A stretch of DNA of 64,000 bases from the NCBI GenBank assembly GCA_963978895.1, contig OZ022246.1:7459642-7523641 (forward strand), given 5' to 3'. Source of the DNA: Erpobdella octoculata (lineage: Eukaryota; Annelida; Clitellata; Hirudinida; Erpobdellidae). Below the pieces are notes generated by a model that searched no databases, was not told where the DNA came from, and saw only the letters and a list, made by a program, of their open reading frames with translations. A program made the position numbers and the translations under genes. Shown here piece by piece: positions 1 through 12,039 of this stretch; the first letter of the stretch is position 1; each line of letters opens with the position of its first letter.

Positions 1-1165
1 TCGCAGCTCCTTCCTGCACGACGACTGTCAAGTTTCAAATTTTGCCGACATTTTCACGTCATCTCTCAAAGAAATGAGTTCTTGTTGATATTAGTTAAAT
101 TAAATTCTCAAGAAGTTAAATCTAAGTTATTTATCAACAGCTATCGGATTAAATGAAGAGCTCAAATCATTTTAATAATTTTTATGTTTTGTAAATTATT
201 TTACGAAAGACTCAAATTGAATTCAGTCGAGCAATTAATTAGTTGTTAATAATCTTTATTTCTTTTGAATTTAAAAACTTATAAGTTGCGCGGTCACGTG
301 AGTTCACTTTTCAAATCTCGTCGACCATTTGACGAGGATTTATTTTTCAGCAGAACTTGAACATCATTAGAAGGGATGAGAACGGGGAAGGCATTTCTGC
401 TAATCCCAACTCTTACGAGATGTCATTTGGAATGGCGCTATGAAGGCAAAATGTCAGATTTGCGTCAAGTTCATTTCAGGAGTGTATTTATTGTTTCTGA
501 GACATAAACGGAAAAATCCATTGAAAAACAAGAAATGAACGCGAAGGATCTGTTGAAAATTATAAAAAATTTAACTGGCTGTTTTATGGCGACACGTGAA
601 AAAGTAGCAGTCCTTTATAAATAAAAATCAACCGGCCATGGATTGACGGAGAGCAAGCAAGGAATAATAAAAGTGATTATGGAAACCACGTAGGTCGTGG
701 AACAGCGGAAATGGGGGCATGGATCGACCATGACGTATCGAAATCAACGAATGGGCGGGAAAGCGGTGAAACTATTCATAATAATAATAATAATAATAAT
801 AATACTTCATGGAGTTGTACGTTGAAACATGACAAGCGCACGTTTAAATATGTAGAGGAAACGTCACTGATAACATGATGGACGTTTCTGTTGGTCCTTT
901 AAAATCCGAAACTGACCACGTGTTTGTATTAATGAAAGTTATAAGAAGATAGAAAAAGAAAAGTAATGAGAGCGAGAAGGAGACCAAAATTGTAAAAGGC
1001 AACAAATTAAAATATGTTATAAATCAGCATAAATTTGATTTACAATAAACATCTTGCTAACTACAAAGCAACAAACAGCAAATTTGACAAAGTAAAAATG
1101 TTAAATTAAGCAAATGTTAGCAACGCATTAAAACCAATATCATTTCTGTAAACTAAGAAAATTCT
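1..1165. other. No recognised gene; short AAT microsatellite
   Basis: This stretch lies 3' of the LPCAT gene. I see no convincing exon on either strand. The only clear structure is an (AAT)n run near 780-803. It may contain the 3' UTR of the LPCAT gene, which is read from the minus strand and stops at 1166, but no obvious AATAAA hexamer on that strand settles where it ends. Confidence 0.5.
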
Positions 1166-1540
1166 TCAATCAAATTTCTTCTTTACAGTATGGCATTCGT
1201 AATAATATCTTGGATCTTTGTAGAAAGAATCTAGCATATCTCCTGATAAGAATACATTCACTATACGTTAAATTCAGCATATCTCCTGATAAAAATAATA
1301 ATACAATTAATATACGTTAAATTCAGCTACATTTTAAGAATCCAGTTGACAGTAAGAACGGATCAAGGGGGTGACAGACAGGCGTCTAACCAGTATTGGG
1401 ACGTAACGCGTTACTGTAACTTCGTTACAATTTTCGGTAACTAGTAACTTAACACTTTACTATTGGGAAATGTAACAAAGTAACGTAAGGCAATCAATTT
1501 TTCTGAATAGCTGTAACGTTTTTTTAAATTACAACGCTTA

Positions 1541-1605
<65 letters not shown>

Positions 1606-4600
1606 GTCGGATAAGGCGCACGGCACTTTGCCTTCTTGCCTCTCAACCGCTGCCATAACAACACTCAAATTTCTTCATCAACCACGCCTCGTCCAGTTTC
1701 CTTTTAAATTCTTCCATTGTTTCTGAACAAACCACATCATCCGACAGACTGTTCCATAAACCAGTCACTCTCAAAAGAAAAACAATACTTTTTTATATCT
1801 TTGTGTGCTTGTAGAACGACCATTTTGAAGGAGTTTCCTCTTGTTCTCCTTGTTTCCACCAACCTCAGGGAGGGAGAAACATTTTTGTCATAAAAACCTT
1901 TAATAATTTTAAACTTCTCAATCATATCATCCCTGTCTCTTCTATACTTTAGAGTGGCTTAGGCTGTACAGTAACCCGCTGGTTTATCTCATCCTAACCT
2001 GTTTTAAAAAGCTGTTGAAGTTGATCGTATTTATCAAGACCTCCATGCTGTCATAACCGCAACTGATTCATCAATTGAGATAAATGAACACAAGGCTTCA
2101 CCATCATAATAACCTCAAAGTCGGGTACGGGTTTTGTCTTACTCGCACAGCCCTAGGCTACTGAAAAAATGAACGAAAAAGCTATTAATGAGTTTTATAA
2201 GGAAGACAAATGGATTAGACGTGTTGCTAAATGACAGTTGTATTGTATTGTAATGAGTAATTTTTTTTAACTCGATTTAGAAATTGAATAAAAATAGTAT
2301 GGTAAAACAAACAATGCTTGTCAAAGATGAGTTAGCTACGCCACTGGCGCAGAATTATGCTTCAAGAACAGTCAGGTGGACTATTTGAAAGACTTTTCAG
2401 CATGGGTGGTCAGATCTTCACTCAAAGACGAAATCGCCATAATGATGTTATGATTTTGACAAGAGCCAATAATTCAATTCAATTTCAGTTTTATTTCTCA
2501 ACGAATATTTGCAGATTGTAGGATCAATAAATTGCCTATATCTTGTTACAATAATTATACTAGGTCAGTTAAATCTCGGATATATTTAGGATAGGTCTAA
2601 TACGGTCTGTTAATCCGGGCTTCGTTTTTAGCTTGAGGGCCCTTACCGTTTTCTGGCAACCTTTGACAAAAAGTGAAACTCAGCTGACTATAGAAAGAAG
2701 AGTTTTGACTAGGGATGCACCGGATTCAGGTTTTTCAAATCCGGCAGGGCCGGGGTTGGGGCCGGATTTTAGTTACTATTTTACATACATTAGAAGAAAT
2801 ACTCACTTTTACCGTTTAACAGCATGCTGAGCATCACAAAATAACAAAAAACAAATAGTTAAATTAACATATTTAGCTAAAATTAATTTATTTCAATAAA
2901 TTTTTCCAATTTGTACACTATTTTTAATGTAGAAAAACGTGCAAATCCGGCCCTAAAACCGGCCACCAAATTCGCCGGGGCCGAATTTGACCGGATTTGA
3001 AAAAGCCGGATTTTTGCCGAGACCATCGTTTTGACATTTAGTTTTTTTAACATTCACATGTGATGAAACTCACCAAATGTTATTCTGGATTTTTCTAACT
3101 TTTCCAACACATTACACGACAGACCGAACTGCTGTAGCAATTCCGACAAATGATATTTTTCCACTTCTTTGTCTTTCTTGTGATCAACAACCTGAATAAT
3201 AAGTTATAAACAATTTTTATTCTTTTGACCAGAAACTGAAACGCTAAAAATAAACCAACCTCAAAAATGAATTCAAGGACATCCTGGAAACTTGGAGGGT
3301 ACGTAAGCAGCTTCAACTTGACCAAAAACTGTTCCAGCGGTCTCAAGGGATTCTGTAGAAAAAGTAAAATTTTGTACGCGTGTTTGTGATCTTGCACGAG
3401 AATGCCCTTTTATACGGTATCTGTGACAAAAAAACTAAGTGCCACTTTTGAGGCAAAAGGTTTACACAGTTGCTTCAAAAACAGCTCTAGTTACATTATG
3501 ATTACGCAGTTTCACCCGCCACCACCAGTACGTTTGTTTGAAATTGGAATTTGCTAAACTTTTTCACCGTCAGTTGTTAAACATGTACTCATTTTACCAA
3601 CCCGATGGCCTCCTTAAACCACATTGCCTCTTCGGCTGCGTAATTGTGCAAGATGTATGAGTGTGTGTGGATGTGTGTGCGTGTGAGTCAGAGTTGTCCA
3701 CTTTCTAAACCCAACTCAAACTACTAAAAATCTGCTGAACCGACTGAGTTTTTCTAAAAACTAAAAAACGATTATTACATTGACACAGAACTTTTATAAC
3801 AATGGAACAACCATCTTTTACATTTGCTATCAAACCAGCATACCCAATTTCCGATGTCTGTATGGTATAACTTCGCATAACGCTGTTTAATGTCGCTGCA
3901 ATCGCAAAACTACAATTAACGACATTGTAATGATAATAGAAAACCGTCATTTTGACGGATTATCTCTAGTTATACAAATACTATCAGATTAATTTTTTTT
4001 ATTCAAACATCGAAAATCAATTTTTCTCGCAAAATCCTTGGGGGAGGAGAAACTGACTGCCGCTCCGCAAATGAAACCCTAGACCAACGGTTCTCAACCT
4101 GTAGGTTGCCACCTAACAAGGGTCACCTGACGATTTTATAGGGGTCGCCTAAGACTTTCAGAAATTTGATTGTTTAAAAACAGGCTTTTTAAACTGTGTT
4201 GCTCAAACAGCCATGTACAATAGTACTAGTCTGTCTTTTCCCACAACTTACCTTTCTGAGACAGGTTATTCAAGCTTATTAGTTAACATGTCTTAATATT
4301 AATACAAGAGTAAACTTAATGCTGAAAATGATTTGCGTCGTGATCTTGCAGAGACTGCCCCCAGAATTTCTAATCTGGTGGGAATGAAGCAAGTAAGCCT
4401 TTTCATTGACAATTTAGCAATTTTGTTTTGGAACTGCAACATTCCAATTTTATATTAAAATAAACACTTTTTGTAAAAAAAAATATTGTTGGGAAAATTA
4501 AGCTTTATTTTTCTAACAATAAGTTGAATTATAATAATTATTATAAACAATTTATGATTAAGAATGCATGATGCCCAGAAATAATGGGCTAAAATTCCAA

Positions 4601-7600
4601 AATCTAATTCATTAAAAAAAACTAAAAGTATAACTGTTAAGTCTAAGTGCAATACTAATAGTTGTAACAATGCAGTGAGCCAGAGTGATTTAATGGACAA
4701 CCCACTTAATTTTATCATTGGGGGTCGCCACAGCATGGCAAATTTTATCAAAGGGTCGCGGTTCTAAAGAGATTAAGAACCGCTGCCCTAGACCAGAAAA
4801 CTCAAGGCTTCTGAATATACACATGGAAAACTCTGGTGCACTTGTTTGTATGTACGGATTGCATCGAAATACCTCACCGGATCACACTGGACCTCATCGC
4901 GGACGTCACCGGCAGTTAGTGAACTTAACCGGACTTCACCGTACCTTACTGTGCCTCACCGAATATCACGGTGAAGTTCGGCAAAGTCTGTTGACGTCAC
5001 TAGGTGCGGGTGGTTCGGACTGCACTGAGCGATACAAGTCACCCCATCAAATGTAAACTATAACTGTTTATGATATTATGTCACTATTAAACCATTTTAT
5101 GTGTTTTCAAATAATTTTTATATTGTACCTTGCCTCCAGTCATCGATTTTTTAAAACGTTGACTAGCGTTTTCAACTATTTCTGAGGAAAGGATGCTATT
5201 TAGTACTTTATCACCAGCCGCCAAACCCCTCTGTTCCGTGTGGTCCCGTTATTTAGCACTGTCGGACTCGGAAAAGGTTTAAGAAATAACTTATGAGGGC
5301 GTGGGGCATGAGTTACAAAGGGCGGTTGCCCCTGACTTTAAATAGGCTCCTTGACGTTGAAATAACTCCTATAAGATTGAAATGGATCTTCCTAACTTTT
5401 AAATGAGTTTTTCTGACATTGAATTGGGCTTTCCTGACTTTAAACTAAGCCATTGTGACGTTGAAGTGGCACCCCTGACGTTGAATCGGACGCTCCCAAG
5501 GTTGAAGCGTGCCTATATGACTTTCTCCGACTACCCCATTCGGTTATCAGTTTTTTGGCTATAAATGCGTAAAGGGTTTTGGAAAATTAAAAAAAAAATT
5601 ACTGCCGACTATCCCTTCCCCTTGTCATAAGCTTTTTTAGCAGGTATATTTTGGCATTATGATAAAAAAATTAGCAAACTTTTGTAGGCCCTTTCAAAAT
5701 GTTGTCCCTGGTCCAACGGTGTATTGTGTGTAATAGAATGAAATAAAAATGTAAAACCTCGTCATTCATGTTGTTGTAAATGTTGTCAAGCAGATCAAGA
5801 GGAAGCTCGTGACTAAGAACTTCACAGAATTCTTTGTAAGTTGACACGTTTAGAGATGAACGATGTTCTAAGAACTTTAAAATGTTCTGCAACAATTGAA
5901 CTAATCCTTCTTTGTTGTAGCTAGAAATTTTTATTAAACAACATTATATAATTTAAAAATGTATTATGAAAAGTACCTAATTTTTCCAAATGGGGTGCTC
6001 ACATTTCTTCGAGGGCAAGACTCTGCTCTAATGCCGAATATACCGGATTTGTACTCTATCATATTCCAGTATTTTTCTTCGGTATTTATAGTTTTTTTTA
6101 TAATTCTTCATAGGTAGTTTTTTTTTATTTTAAGTATATAAATAAATAACAAGTAGCTTAGATAATAAAAAAAAACTAGGTGTGTATTTTCAGATTATTT
6201 GCAAAAGTTACAAATGATTTCTCAGATAACAAGGACAAAACCTAATAATAAGAACTCAATAAAACTTGTAAAATAATAAAATATCAACACGACAAAAGTA
6301 ATATAACAGAAATAAATAACCAAACTACCCAGCCAGTCTCAAGAACATGTGAATGTGAGCCAAATCATTAACGTCACGAACACCAAGTATAAAAGCATTT
6401 CCCATTACAGCTGCATCGTCGTACGCGTGATTCGTAGTCGGTAGTTTTGCACTCCTTTGCATGAAGTTAATTAATTAATTATAAAAAAAACAATACGAGA
6501 AATAAAAATAACAGTAAAAACAAAAAATTATTTAATTTAAAAGTGTCTATTTAAGCAGCAATGGCTGCTGGAACAGAAATTAATATACTCGTCAATAAAT
6601 AAACTGCTGAATAGCAAAACACTTTATACTAACAACACTATAACCTCTAAAGTCCTAAAAAGCATAAAAAGTAAAAGATACAATATGTTGAGTAGTGAAT
6701 TTATTAATGGAAAGAGCAGAGGAATTGCAGTTTACTACAAAAATGGAGTATAGATTGTGGCTTTTTAAATCTTCAGGAAGTGAAAAAAGTAGAATATAAA
6801 TTTATTAAATTTATTGGAGATAACTTTTTTTACAACGTGTTACTAAATTTACAAGATTGGGTGCAAAAAGAAATAGAAGTATTTTAGATCTTGTGACTGC
6901 TAAAGAGGAACAAAAAAAAAGGTTTAGCATATATTCCACCAATTGGAAACAGTAACCATTACGTAGTAACAGTTTGTCTCAACTTTGAAATAGATGCTAA
7001 TGAAAAATAATCAAAGAAAAACTATTACAAAGAAAATTACGACGCTATGAAAACTAACATTTTAGCTAAATTACAAGGAAAATTAAATGATTTCAGCCTA
7101 GATAATAATTGGAAAGTATTTTAAGACTGTATAGTTGACACTTCAGAGCTCCATTTTCCGTCGGTTATATTATCATCAAAATTTAAAACTGTTATTCCTA
7201 AAGATTTAAAAGAACTGATAAGAAAAAGCACTCATACTGGAAACTTTTTTAAAAAGTAGTAAAAGCCAATGTCTTAAATGTATAAGCAAATCAGAAATTC
7301 AGTCAATAACAAAATAAAAAATAAAAAATCAGAACTGGATTGCTTACAATTACACAACAAATCTTAAACCCTTCTAAAGCTATGTTAAAAGGGCTATAAC
7401 TTAATATCGTGATAATGCTGGAACACTAGTGGTGAGAGAGCAGGTACTGATTGAAGATTTGGATAAAGCAGAAGAATTTGCCAAATTTTTTGCATCTGTT
7501 TACATAAAAGAAGATGACGATGACTGCGACGTTGATTCCAGAATGAAGAATCGCAATGTATTGGTAACTAATGATAACTACACTTCTTCCGCTAGTTATA

Positions 7601-10600
7601 TAATATAATAAACAGTGCCAGTTGATTCAATAAAAATACCTCGCCAGTAGTTGTCTCACATTTTCAGCATAAAGTGTAGGATTTCTTTTCTCTTCTTCAT
7701 TAGGTTTGTACACAGGCAGAAACTGATAATTATATCATAATTATTGACATTTTACGCTGGCAAGACTAAATAATTGAATACACACAACAACATCCAAGCC
7801 AGGGATTTCCAAACTGTGGCACTTGTCCCATGGACCATGGGATACATTCTCAAGGTGTACGCAGATTATGAACAAAACTTGAAAGCAAATCATTAATGTT
7901 ATCTTTTATACTATGCTATATAGGTATAAATTGTAATTTCTGTCATCGACAGCCACTGGCGTATGCAGAAAAAAAATAAAGGGGTGGGGCCAAATTGAGG
8001 GGTTTTCTGGGCAGATAACTTTCAGTACATTGCCTCATTAAGAGTGGAGAGGTTGAAAAGTTTTTTTATCATATGCTAAGCGTTTTTATCAATCTATATA
8101 TATAAAAATGAATGTTTGTATATATGTATTTATGTATGTTAATGTCCTTTATGCATTGCTACACCATTCATCCGATCGTAATGAAATTTTCACACAACCT
8201 TGAGAGTCAATGAAAATCAAAAAGAAAAAAAAAAATTTTGAAATCCGTCACAAAATGAGCGGAGCGGAGCGGGTGAGCGAGCGGGAACTATATATATATG
8301 TATGTGCGTATGTATGTGTGTATGTATGTATGTGTATGTGTGTGTGTGTTTATGTATGTACTAGCGGAGATACCCGGCGTTGCCCAGGTTTTTTAGAGGT
8401 TTTTCTAATGTTTGTCTCTTTCTCTCCCGTTTCCTTTCCCACCTGCTTTCCCACTCCTGTTAGCTTTTCCGTTTTCGGTCGTTTTCCCACTGCCGGTCGC
8501 TTTCCCGCTCCCGGTCGCTTTCCCGCTCCCGGTCGCTTTCCCGCTCCCGGTCGCTTTCCCGCTCCCGGTCGCTTTCCCGCTCCCGGTCGTTTTCCCGTCC
8601 CGGTCGCTGCCCCGTTCCCGCTCACGTTTGCTCTCCCATTCCCGCTCACGCTTGCTTTTCTGTTCCCGCTCGCTGTCCGTTCCGGGTGCTTTCCCGTTTC
8701 TATAATAGACAAACTAACCCACAAACATTCATATATATATATATATAGTCTTAGCAAATCTATTTTGCGTTTTATAGGCTAACAGAAGTTATGAAAGAAT
8801 GTAAAAGAGAAAATGAGCGGGAACGGAAACGGGAACGGGAGAGCTACCGTGACCGGGAATGGGAGAGCAAGCATGACCGGGAACGGGAGAGCAAGCGTGA
8901 GCGGGAACGGGAAAGCGACCGGAAACGGGAAAGCGACCGGGAACGGGAAAGCGACCGGGAACGGGAAAGCGACCGGGAACGGGAAAGCGACCGGGAACGG
9001 GAAAGCGACCGGGAACGGGAAAGCGACCGGGAACGGGAAAGCGACCGGGAACGCGGAAAGCGACCGGGAACGCGGAAAGCGACCGGGAACGCGGAAAGCG
9101 ACTGGAATCGGGAGAGCAAGCTTGGAAGGAAACGCGAGCAAGAGAGAAAATCGATAACAGAACTTCTGAGCGGGAAAGCGACCGGGAGCTGGAAAACGAC
9201 CGAGAGCGGAAAAGCGACCGGGAACGCTACGAAAACGGGAAAGTGGAGAAGGGAACGGGAGCGAGAGAGACAAACATTAGAAAAACCTCTAAAAACCCCG
9301 GGCAACGCCGGGTAACCCCGCTAGTGATTTATATAATTTTGAGATGTTTTTTAACCCCAAATCGTTTTCACTAAGTTTTTAAACGCAAATTAACCATTTA
9401 ATAAAATCTTCATAATCGATAATTGTCTGTTATATTTTCCAAACTCACATTGTTGACCTCATGTAACTTTCTATATATTTAAAGGCTCTAAAGGGTTTTT
9501 TGCGATGTGTGGTGATGACCAGCCGTGTTGCAAAATGTACAGAAAATCTGCCATAGCCTTGGTATTTACCCATTTCCACAGCCGATTTGAGAGCATTCAT
9601 CACGTTATCAAGTAGCGTTTCTATTTCTGACTACTACCATCTCAGGTACTCCGTTTCCAGAGAAATCAATCTATCGCAGAGCAAAAATTACGCTAAAACT
9701 TACCAGCCTTTTCAATATTTAAAAAAAGCTTTTATTGACAAAAGCTGGCAGAAATGCACAAATCTGACCAGCTGCAGAGATGTAATTGTTGAATTTTTTG
9801 TAGGCTGTGTGATGCAGGTGTTAATGAATAGCAAGAAAAAAATATACTTTTTAAAGTAATGATGGGCAGTTTTCCAAGGTGCAAAACTTGCGCGGCCAGC
9901 ATAAGAGGCATCGATTGCTCTCCTAAATATGGCAGTGTCAACAGCATTGTTACTGTCAACGGCTGAGTATAACTCCACATTTACTACTATTTGGTTTCCT
10001 GCTTTCATGTTCGAAACTGGCTTCTACCATCCTCTGCTCTTTAAAAACCCCATAAGAACCACCTCTCGGTGGATGATGATTTTTAATGCATGCTTTTTAA
10101 GAGGAAAAACTTTGCAAGTTAAAGTTTGTATATTAAATACAAGCCAAACCATATTGCATCGATAACGAACTTCTGAGATTTAATGTACGTTCCACTCGGG
10201 GTTATCTGAGGTACTTGCATGATGTCATGGAATTTAACTGTGATTAAAATTTTAAAACCATTACTTATAGCAGAACAAAAATACCTCAAGTTCAATAGTT
10301 GAGCTAGGGTTTGACATGGTAAGAAATATTGACCACGGCCTGTACATTTCGTTAATATAAATTGCATTAGATATTTAAAAAAAAAACTTTCTAACAAAAT
10401 CATTAAAAAATGTTAAAATTGAATGGAAATGACTAACACTGGAGGGCTGATCCAGGTCCAAATGAATGTGTTCTGCGAAGTTTAAATAAAAAATGTCACT
10501 GTGAAACACAAGAAACAATTACACGTCGAAAAACCAAGCAAAACGACAATTCTTTAATCAAATAAAAATACACAAATGCTTCAAAAACAATTCAAAAGCT

Positions 10601-11864
10601 GAAATCTGATCGGAATCAAGAATTTGAAAAATTATGCAAATCTTAAAAATTGTCAGTAAGAACACACATATTTCGAGTTGTACTTTATTTTCAACGGTTG
10701 AACAGGAACACCAGGTGTAAAGGCACCTCAAATAAAATAAAAAAAACATTCAAATAAATTTAATAAAATAATATAAAATAAACTAATTTATTATTTCATT
10801 TTTGTTAAAAAAACATAAACCTACTGACCTAATTTGAAAGAAATAATTGAAGTTCTATTTGTACAAGTGCCTTCAGCAAATATAACAATGGGAGGCCATT
10901 TTCCTTTAGTTTCTACCCTTTTGTGGATCTCTTTAATAGCATCCTTGCGAGAGTTTGGGTCATCTCGTGAAACCAAAATTGGCTGAGCGTATTGAGTAAG
11001 AACTAAATTCGTATTATTTTAGGTATATTTTAAATAAAATAGCAAGTAATAAAATGCAGTAATTTAATGGAATGTTCAGAATAAAGAGTTAACATAGCAA
11101 TAATTATAAAGGAGCTCTATAATATGTACCCCCATAGAATGGTATGTTAATTGAAGATGACTTAGCAACGAGCGATGGAAATCCTAAGTAAGTGATTATC
11201 ATTGGATCGAGATATGAAGTGTGAGGAGCTACAATATAAATAGGAGCCACGTCGGAGCTTGCCGGCTTTCCTTTGACGTTTATTTTCCATATTCCAATGA
11301 AAAAGAACATCCACTGGCAGAAAAAAGCCACCAAGCAACCAGCACGCCTGTATAATTATAAAAAAAACTGCATAGTTATAATAAATACCGCATAATTACA
11401 ATAAATACTGCATAGTTGTAATAAATACTGGATAATTATAATAACTACTAGATGCGGTTTAATAAAAAAGGGACTAAAATGTTTTTCACACGCACACCTG
11501 GAAGTATATAATTGGGTTTTGAAATTAAGTAAGTTATTTAAGTGAAATAGCAGCTTGTTTAGCTCTAGGTACCAATTTGCAAGTTTGCCAAATGTGATCC
11601 AGATTGGTTAAGAGTCTAGGAAATTTTTGAACAAATAAAAAACATACAGTTGTCTATTTCACTTGCTGCAAACCTTCTCCAGCCGGTTAATGGAATGTTG
11701 GAACAGTTTGCTGGCCTCCCCATTAGAGAAATTCGAGCAGTTATCCATGCCAGTAAAAGAAACAGAGCCACGAGAGCTGCACGGGCTGGCAAGATGAGCA
11801 GACAGAGGACTGTCTGTATTGAATCACAAAACAAATAACGCTGTGTAACAGTCACGTTATCCAT
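1166..11864 (-). CDS. LPCAT1/2-like: Lysophosphatidylcholine acyltransferase (LPCAT1/2 type), 12 coding exons
   Basis: Membrane-bound acyltransferase of the ER that re-acylates lysophospholipids with acyl-CoA (family knowledge). Exons, in transcription order: 11674-11864, 11130-11347, 10829-11002, 10668-10726, 10438-10472, 10285-10339, 7640-7722, 6329-6454, 5680-5920, 3260-3352, 3074-3191, 1166-1242. All introns are GT-AG and all phases agree, giving 490 codons including the TGA. Seen in the product: an N-terminal hydrophobic segment (about residues 16-47), the acyltransferase HX4D motif (H106-D111, HTSYLD), EGTCTNR (180-186), PGVPVQP, a TWTW motif and FLPVYKPNEEEKRNP. All of these line up without gaps against vertebrate LPCATs. 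The C-terminal part matches the EF-hand region but has lost most calcium ligands. Motif III reads FAEGT where the family usually has FPEGT. The ATG at 11864 gives a protein shorter at the N-terminus than human LPCAT1 (534 residues), so another upstream coding exon is possible. Confidence 0.9.
1232..1325. repeat. Tandem duplication across the last LPCAT splice acceptor
   Basis: The words agcatatctcctgataa and atacgttaaattc occur twice, about 47 bp apart. The first copy contains the acceptor of the terminal LPCAT exon (exon starts at 1242, minus strand). The second copy, further into the intron, carries the same CAG context. Confidence 0.7.
1385..1535. mobile_element. hAT-like terminal fragment (GTAACGCGTTAC end)
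   Basis: Begins cagtattgggacgtaacgcg and continues with several GTAAC/GTTAC words, the pattern of many non-autonomous hAT ends. No second terminus or target duplication was found, so this is a fragment inside the last LPCAT intron. Confidence 0.35.
1541..1985 (-). mobile_element. 5'-truncated LINE 3' end with (TAA)n tail
   Basis: Minus-strand reading from about 1985 gives the C-terminus typical of CR1/Jockey-group LINE ORF2: DMIEKFKIIKGFYD, then VSPSLRL, then TRRTRG, then an aromatic-rich FMEQSV segment with frame damage. It is followed at 1541-1605 by a long ATT/TAA run that would be the 3' microsatellite tail. Only about 110 codons remain. It sits in the last intron of the LPCAT gene. Confidence 0.7.
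2709..3025. mobile_element. Non-autonomous transposon rich in CCGGATTT words
   Basis: Starts tagggatgcaccggattc and ends around gccggatttttgccgagacc. Both ends are built from inverted CCGGATT/AATCCGG words around an AT-rich middle. The TAGGGATG start is hAT-like, but no clean terminal repeat or 8-bp duplication was found. Confidence 0.4.
4085..4785 (+). mobile_element. Complete non-autonomous hAT (Charlie-like) with 8-bp target duplication
   Basis: A 701-bp element bounded by inverted ends caacggttctcaacc and (reverse complement of the right end) cagcggttcttaatc. It is flanked on both sides by the 8-bp direct repeat ccctagac (4077-4084 and 4786-4793). Subterminal GGGGTCGCC words resemble vertebrate Charlie elements. 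At 4315-4400 the plus strand still reads LNAENDLRRDLAETAPRI, which matches the C-terminal end of hAT transposases. It lies in an LPCAT intron. Confidence 0.88.
5315..5525. repeat. Degenerate tandem repeat, about 28-bp unit
   Basis: Successive blocks of the form TGACGTTGAA-N-GGC/CTCC-TTCCTGACTTTAAA occur about seven times with substitutions. The block is non-coding and lies in the LPCAT intron between the exons at 3352 and 5680. Confidence 0.6.
6690..7610 (+). mobile_element. Decayed LINE fragment, linker and reverse-transcriptase N-terminus
   Basis: Plus-strand frames, repeatedly interrupted by stops and shifts, read RFGAKRNRSILDLVT, LNDFSLDNNWKVF, and later GTLVVREQVLIEDLDKAEEF followed by AKFFASVY. 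The last of these is the usual segment before the RT domain of CR1/RTE-group ORF2 proteins. No intact frame remains. It interrupts the LPCAT intron between the exons at 6454 and 7640. Confidence 0.65.
7799..8060. mobile_element. hAT-like end plus a second transposon end
   Basis: CAGGGATTTCCAAACTGTGG at 7801 is close to the terminus of Charlie-type hAT elements. About 150 bp later, CACTGGCGTATGCAGAA begins another TE-like end. Neither has a recognisable partner terminus. Confidence 0.3.
8093..9324 (+). mobile_element. Helitron family 1, copy A (two 3' termini)
   Basis: Begins TCTATATATATAAAAATG after an A, and ends with the GC hairpin ccgggcaacgccggg followed by taaccccgCTAG before a T. This is the TC...CTAG, A|T insertion signature of Helitrons. 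A second 3' terminus, reversed, lies at 8361 (ctagcggagatacccggcg), so 8361-9324 is a palindromic block with CTAG at both ends. Protein frames here are products of the minisatellite; no Rep/helicase is encoded. It sits in the intron between LPCAT exons at 7722 and 10285. Confidence 0.85.
8886..9115. repeat. 18-bp GC-rich minisatellite
   Basis: About ten tandem copies of gggaacgggaaagcgacc, with a drift to gggaacgcggaaagcgac at the end. The unit is a multiple of three, so it stays open in several frames and makes long Arg/Glu/Ser or Gly/Asn/Lys pseudo-proteins. The same unit occurs in the other family 1 Helitrons. Confidence 0.9.
9480..10280 (-). other. Coding-like blocks of unknown origin inside an LPCAT intron
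   Basis: Three minus-strand blocks look more protein-like than their surroundings: about 10165-10260 (KFHDIMQVPQITPSGTY), about 9845-10010 (a block starting MKAGNQIVVNVELYSAV and ending PWKTAHHYF, followed by a possible GTATAT donor) and about 9490-9625 (EIETLLDNVMNALKSAV then GKYQGYGRFSVHF). They are separated by stops and could be exons or remnants. I do not recognise the family, and LPCAT phase is complete without them. Confidence 0.3.
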
Positions 11865-12039
11865 GTTAGTCAGGTCATTTGCTTACATAACATAACGGAA
11901 ATGGTGGGCACAAACTATAAGTCTCTATGCCCATATCTAAAATTATATAAAATCTTGTCCATATTTATGTTTACATAAATAAATGTATATATATAGTATT
12001 AAAAATCCTTTTTATAGTTATACATTATATACATTATAT

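Noticed and set aside
2633..2830. 65-residue frame across the CCGGATTT element
   Set aside because: Overlaps a non-autonomous transposon end; composition follows the repeats.
3705..3950. 81-residue minus-strand frame in an LPCAT intron
   Set aside because: No splice sites in phase with LPCAT and no recognisable motif.
4718..5056. 112-residue plus-strand frame
   Set aside because: It starts inside the hAT terminus and runs through degenerate CACCGG words; no family features.
8210..9315. Long Arg/Glu/Ser, Phe-Pro and Gly/Asn/Lys-rich frames on both strands (also at 45676-46260, 52687-53630, 56702-57997)
   Set aside because: They exist in several frames at once because the 18-bp unit is a multiple of three. 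No conserved domain or start context.
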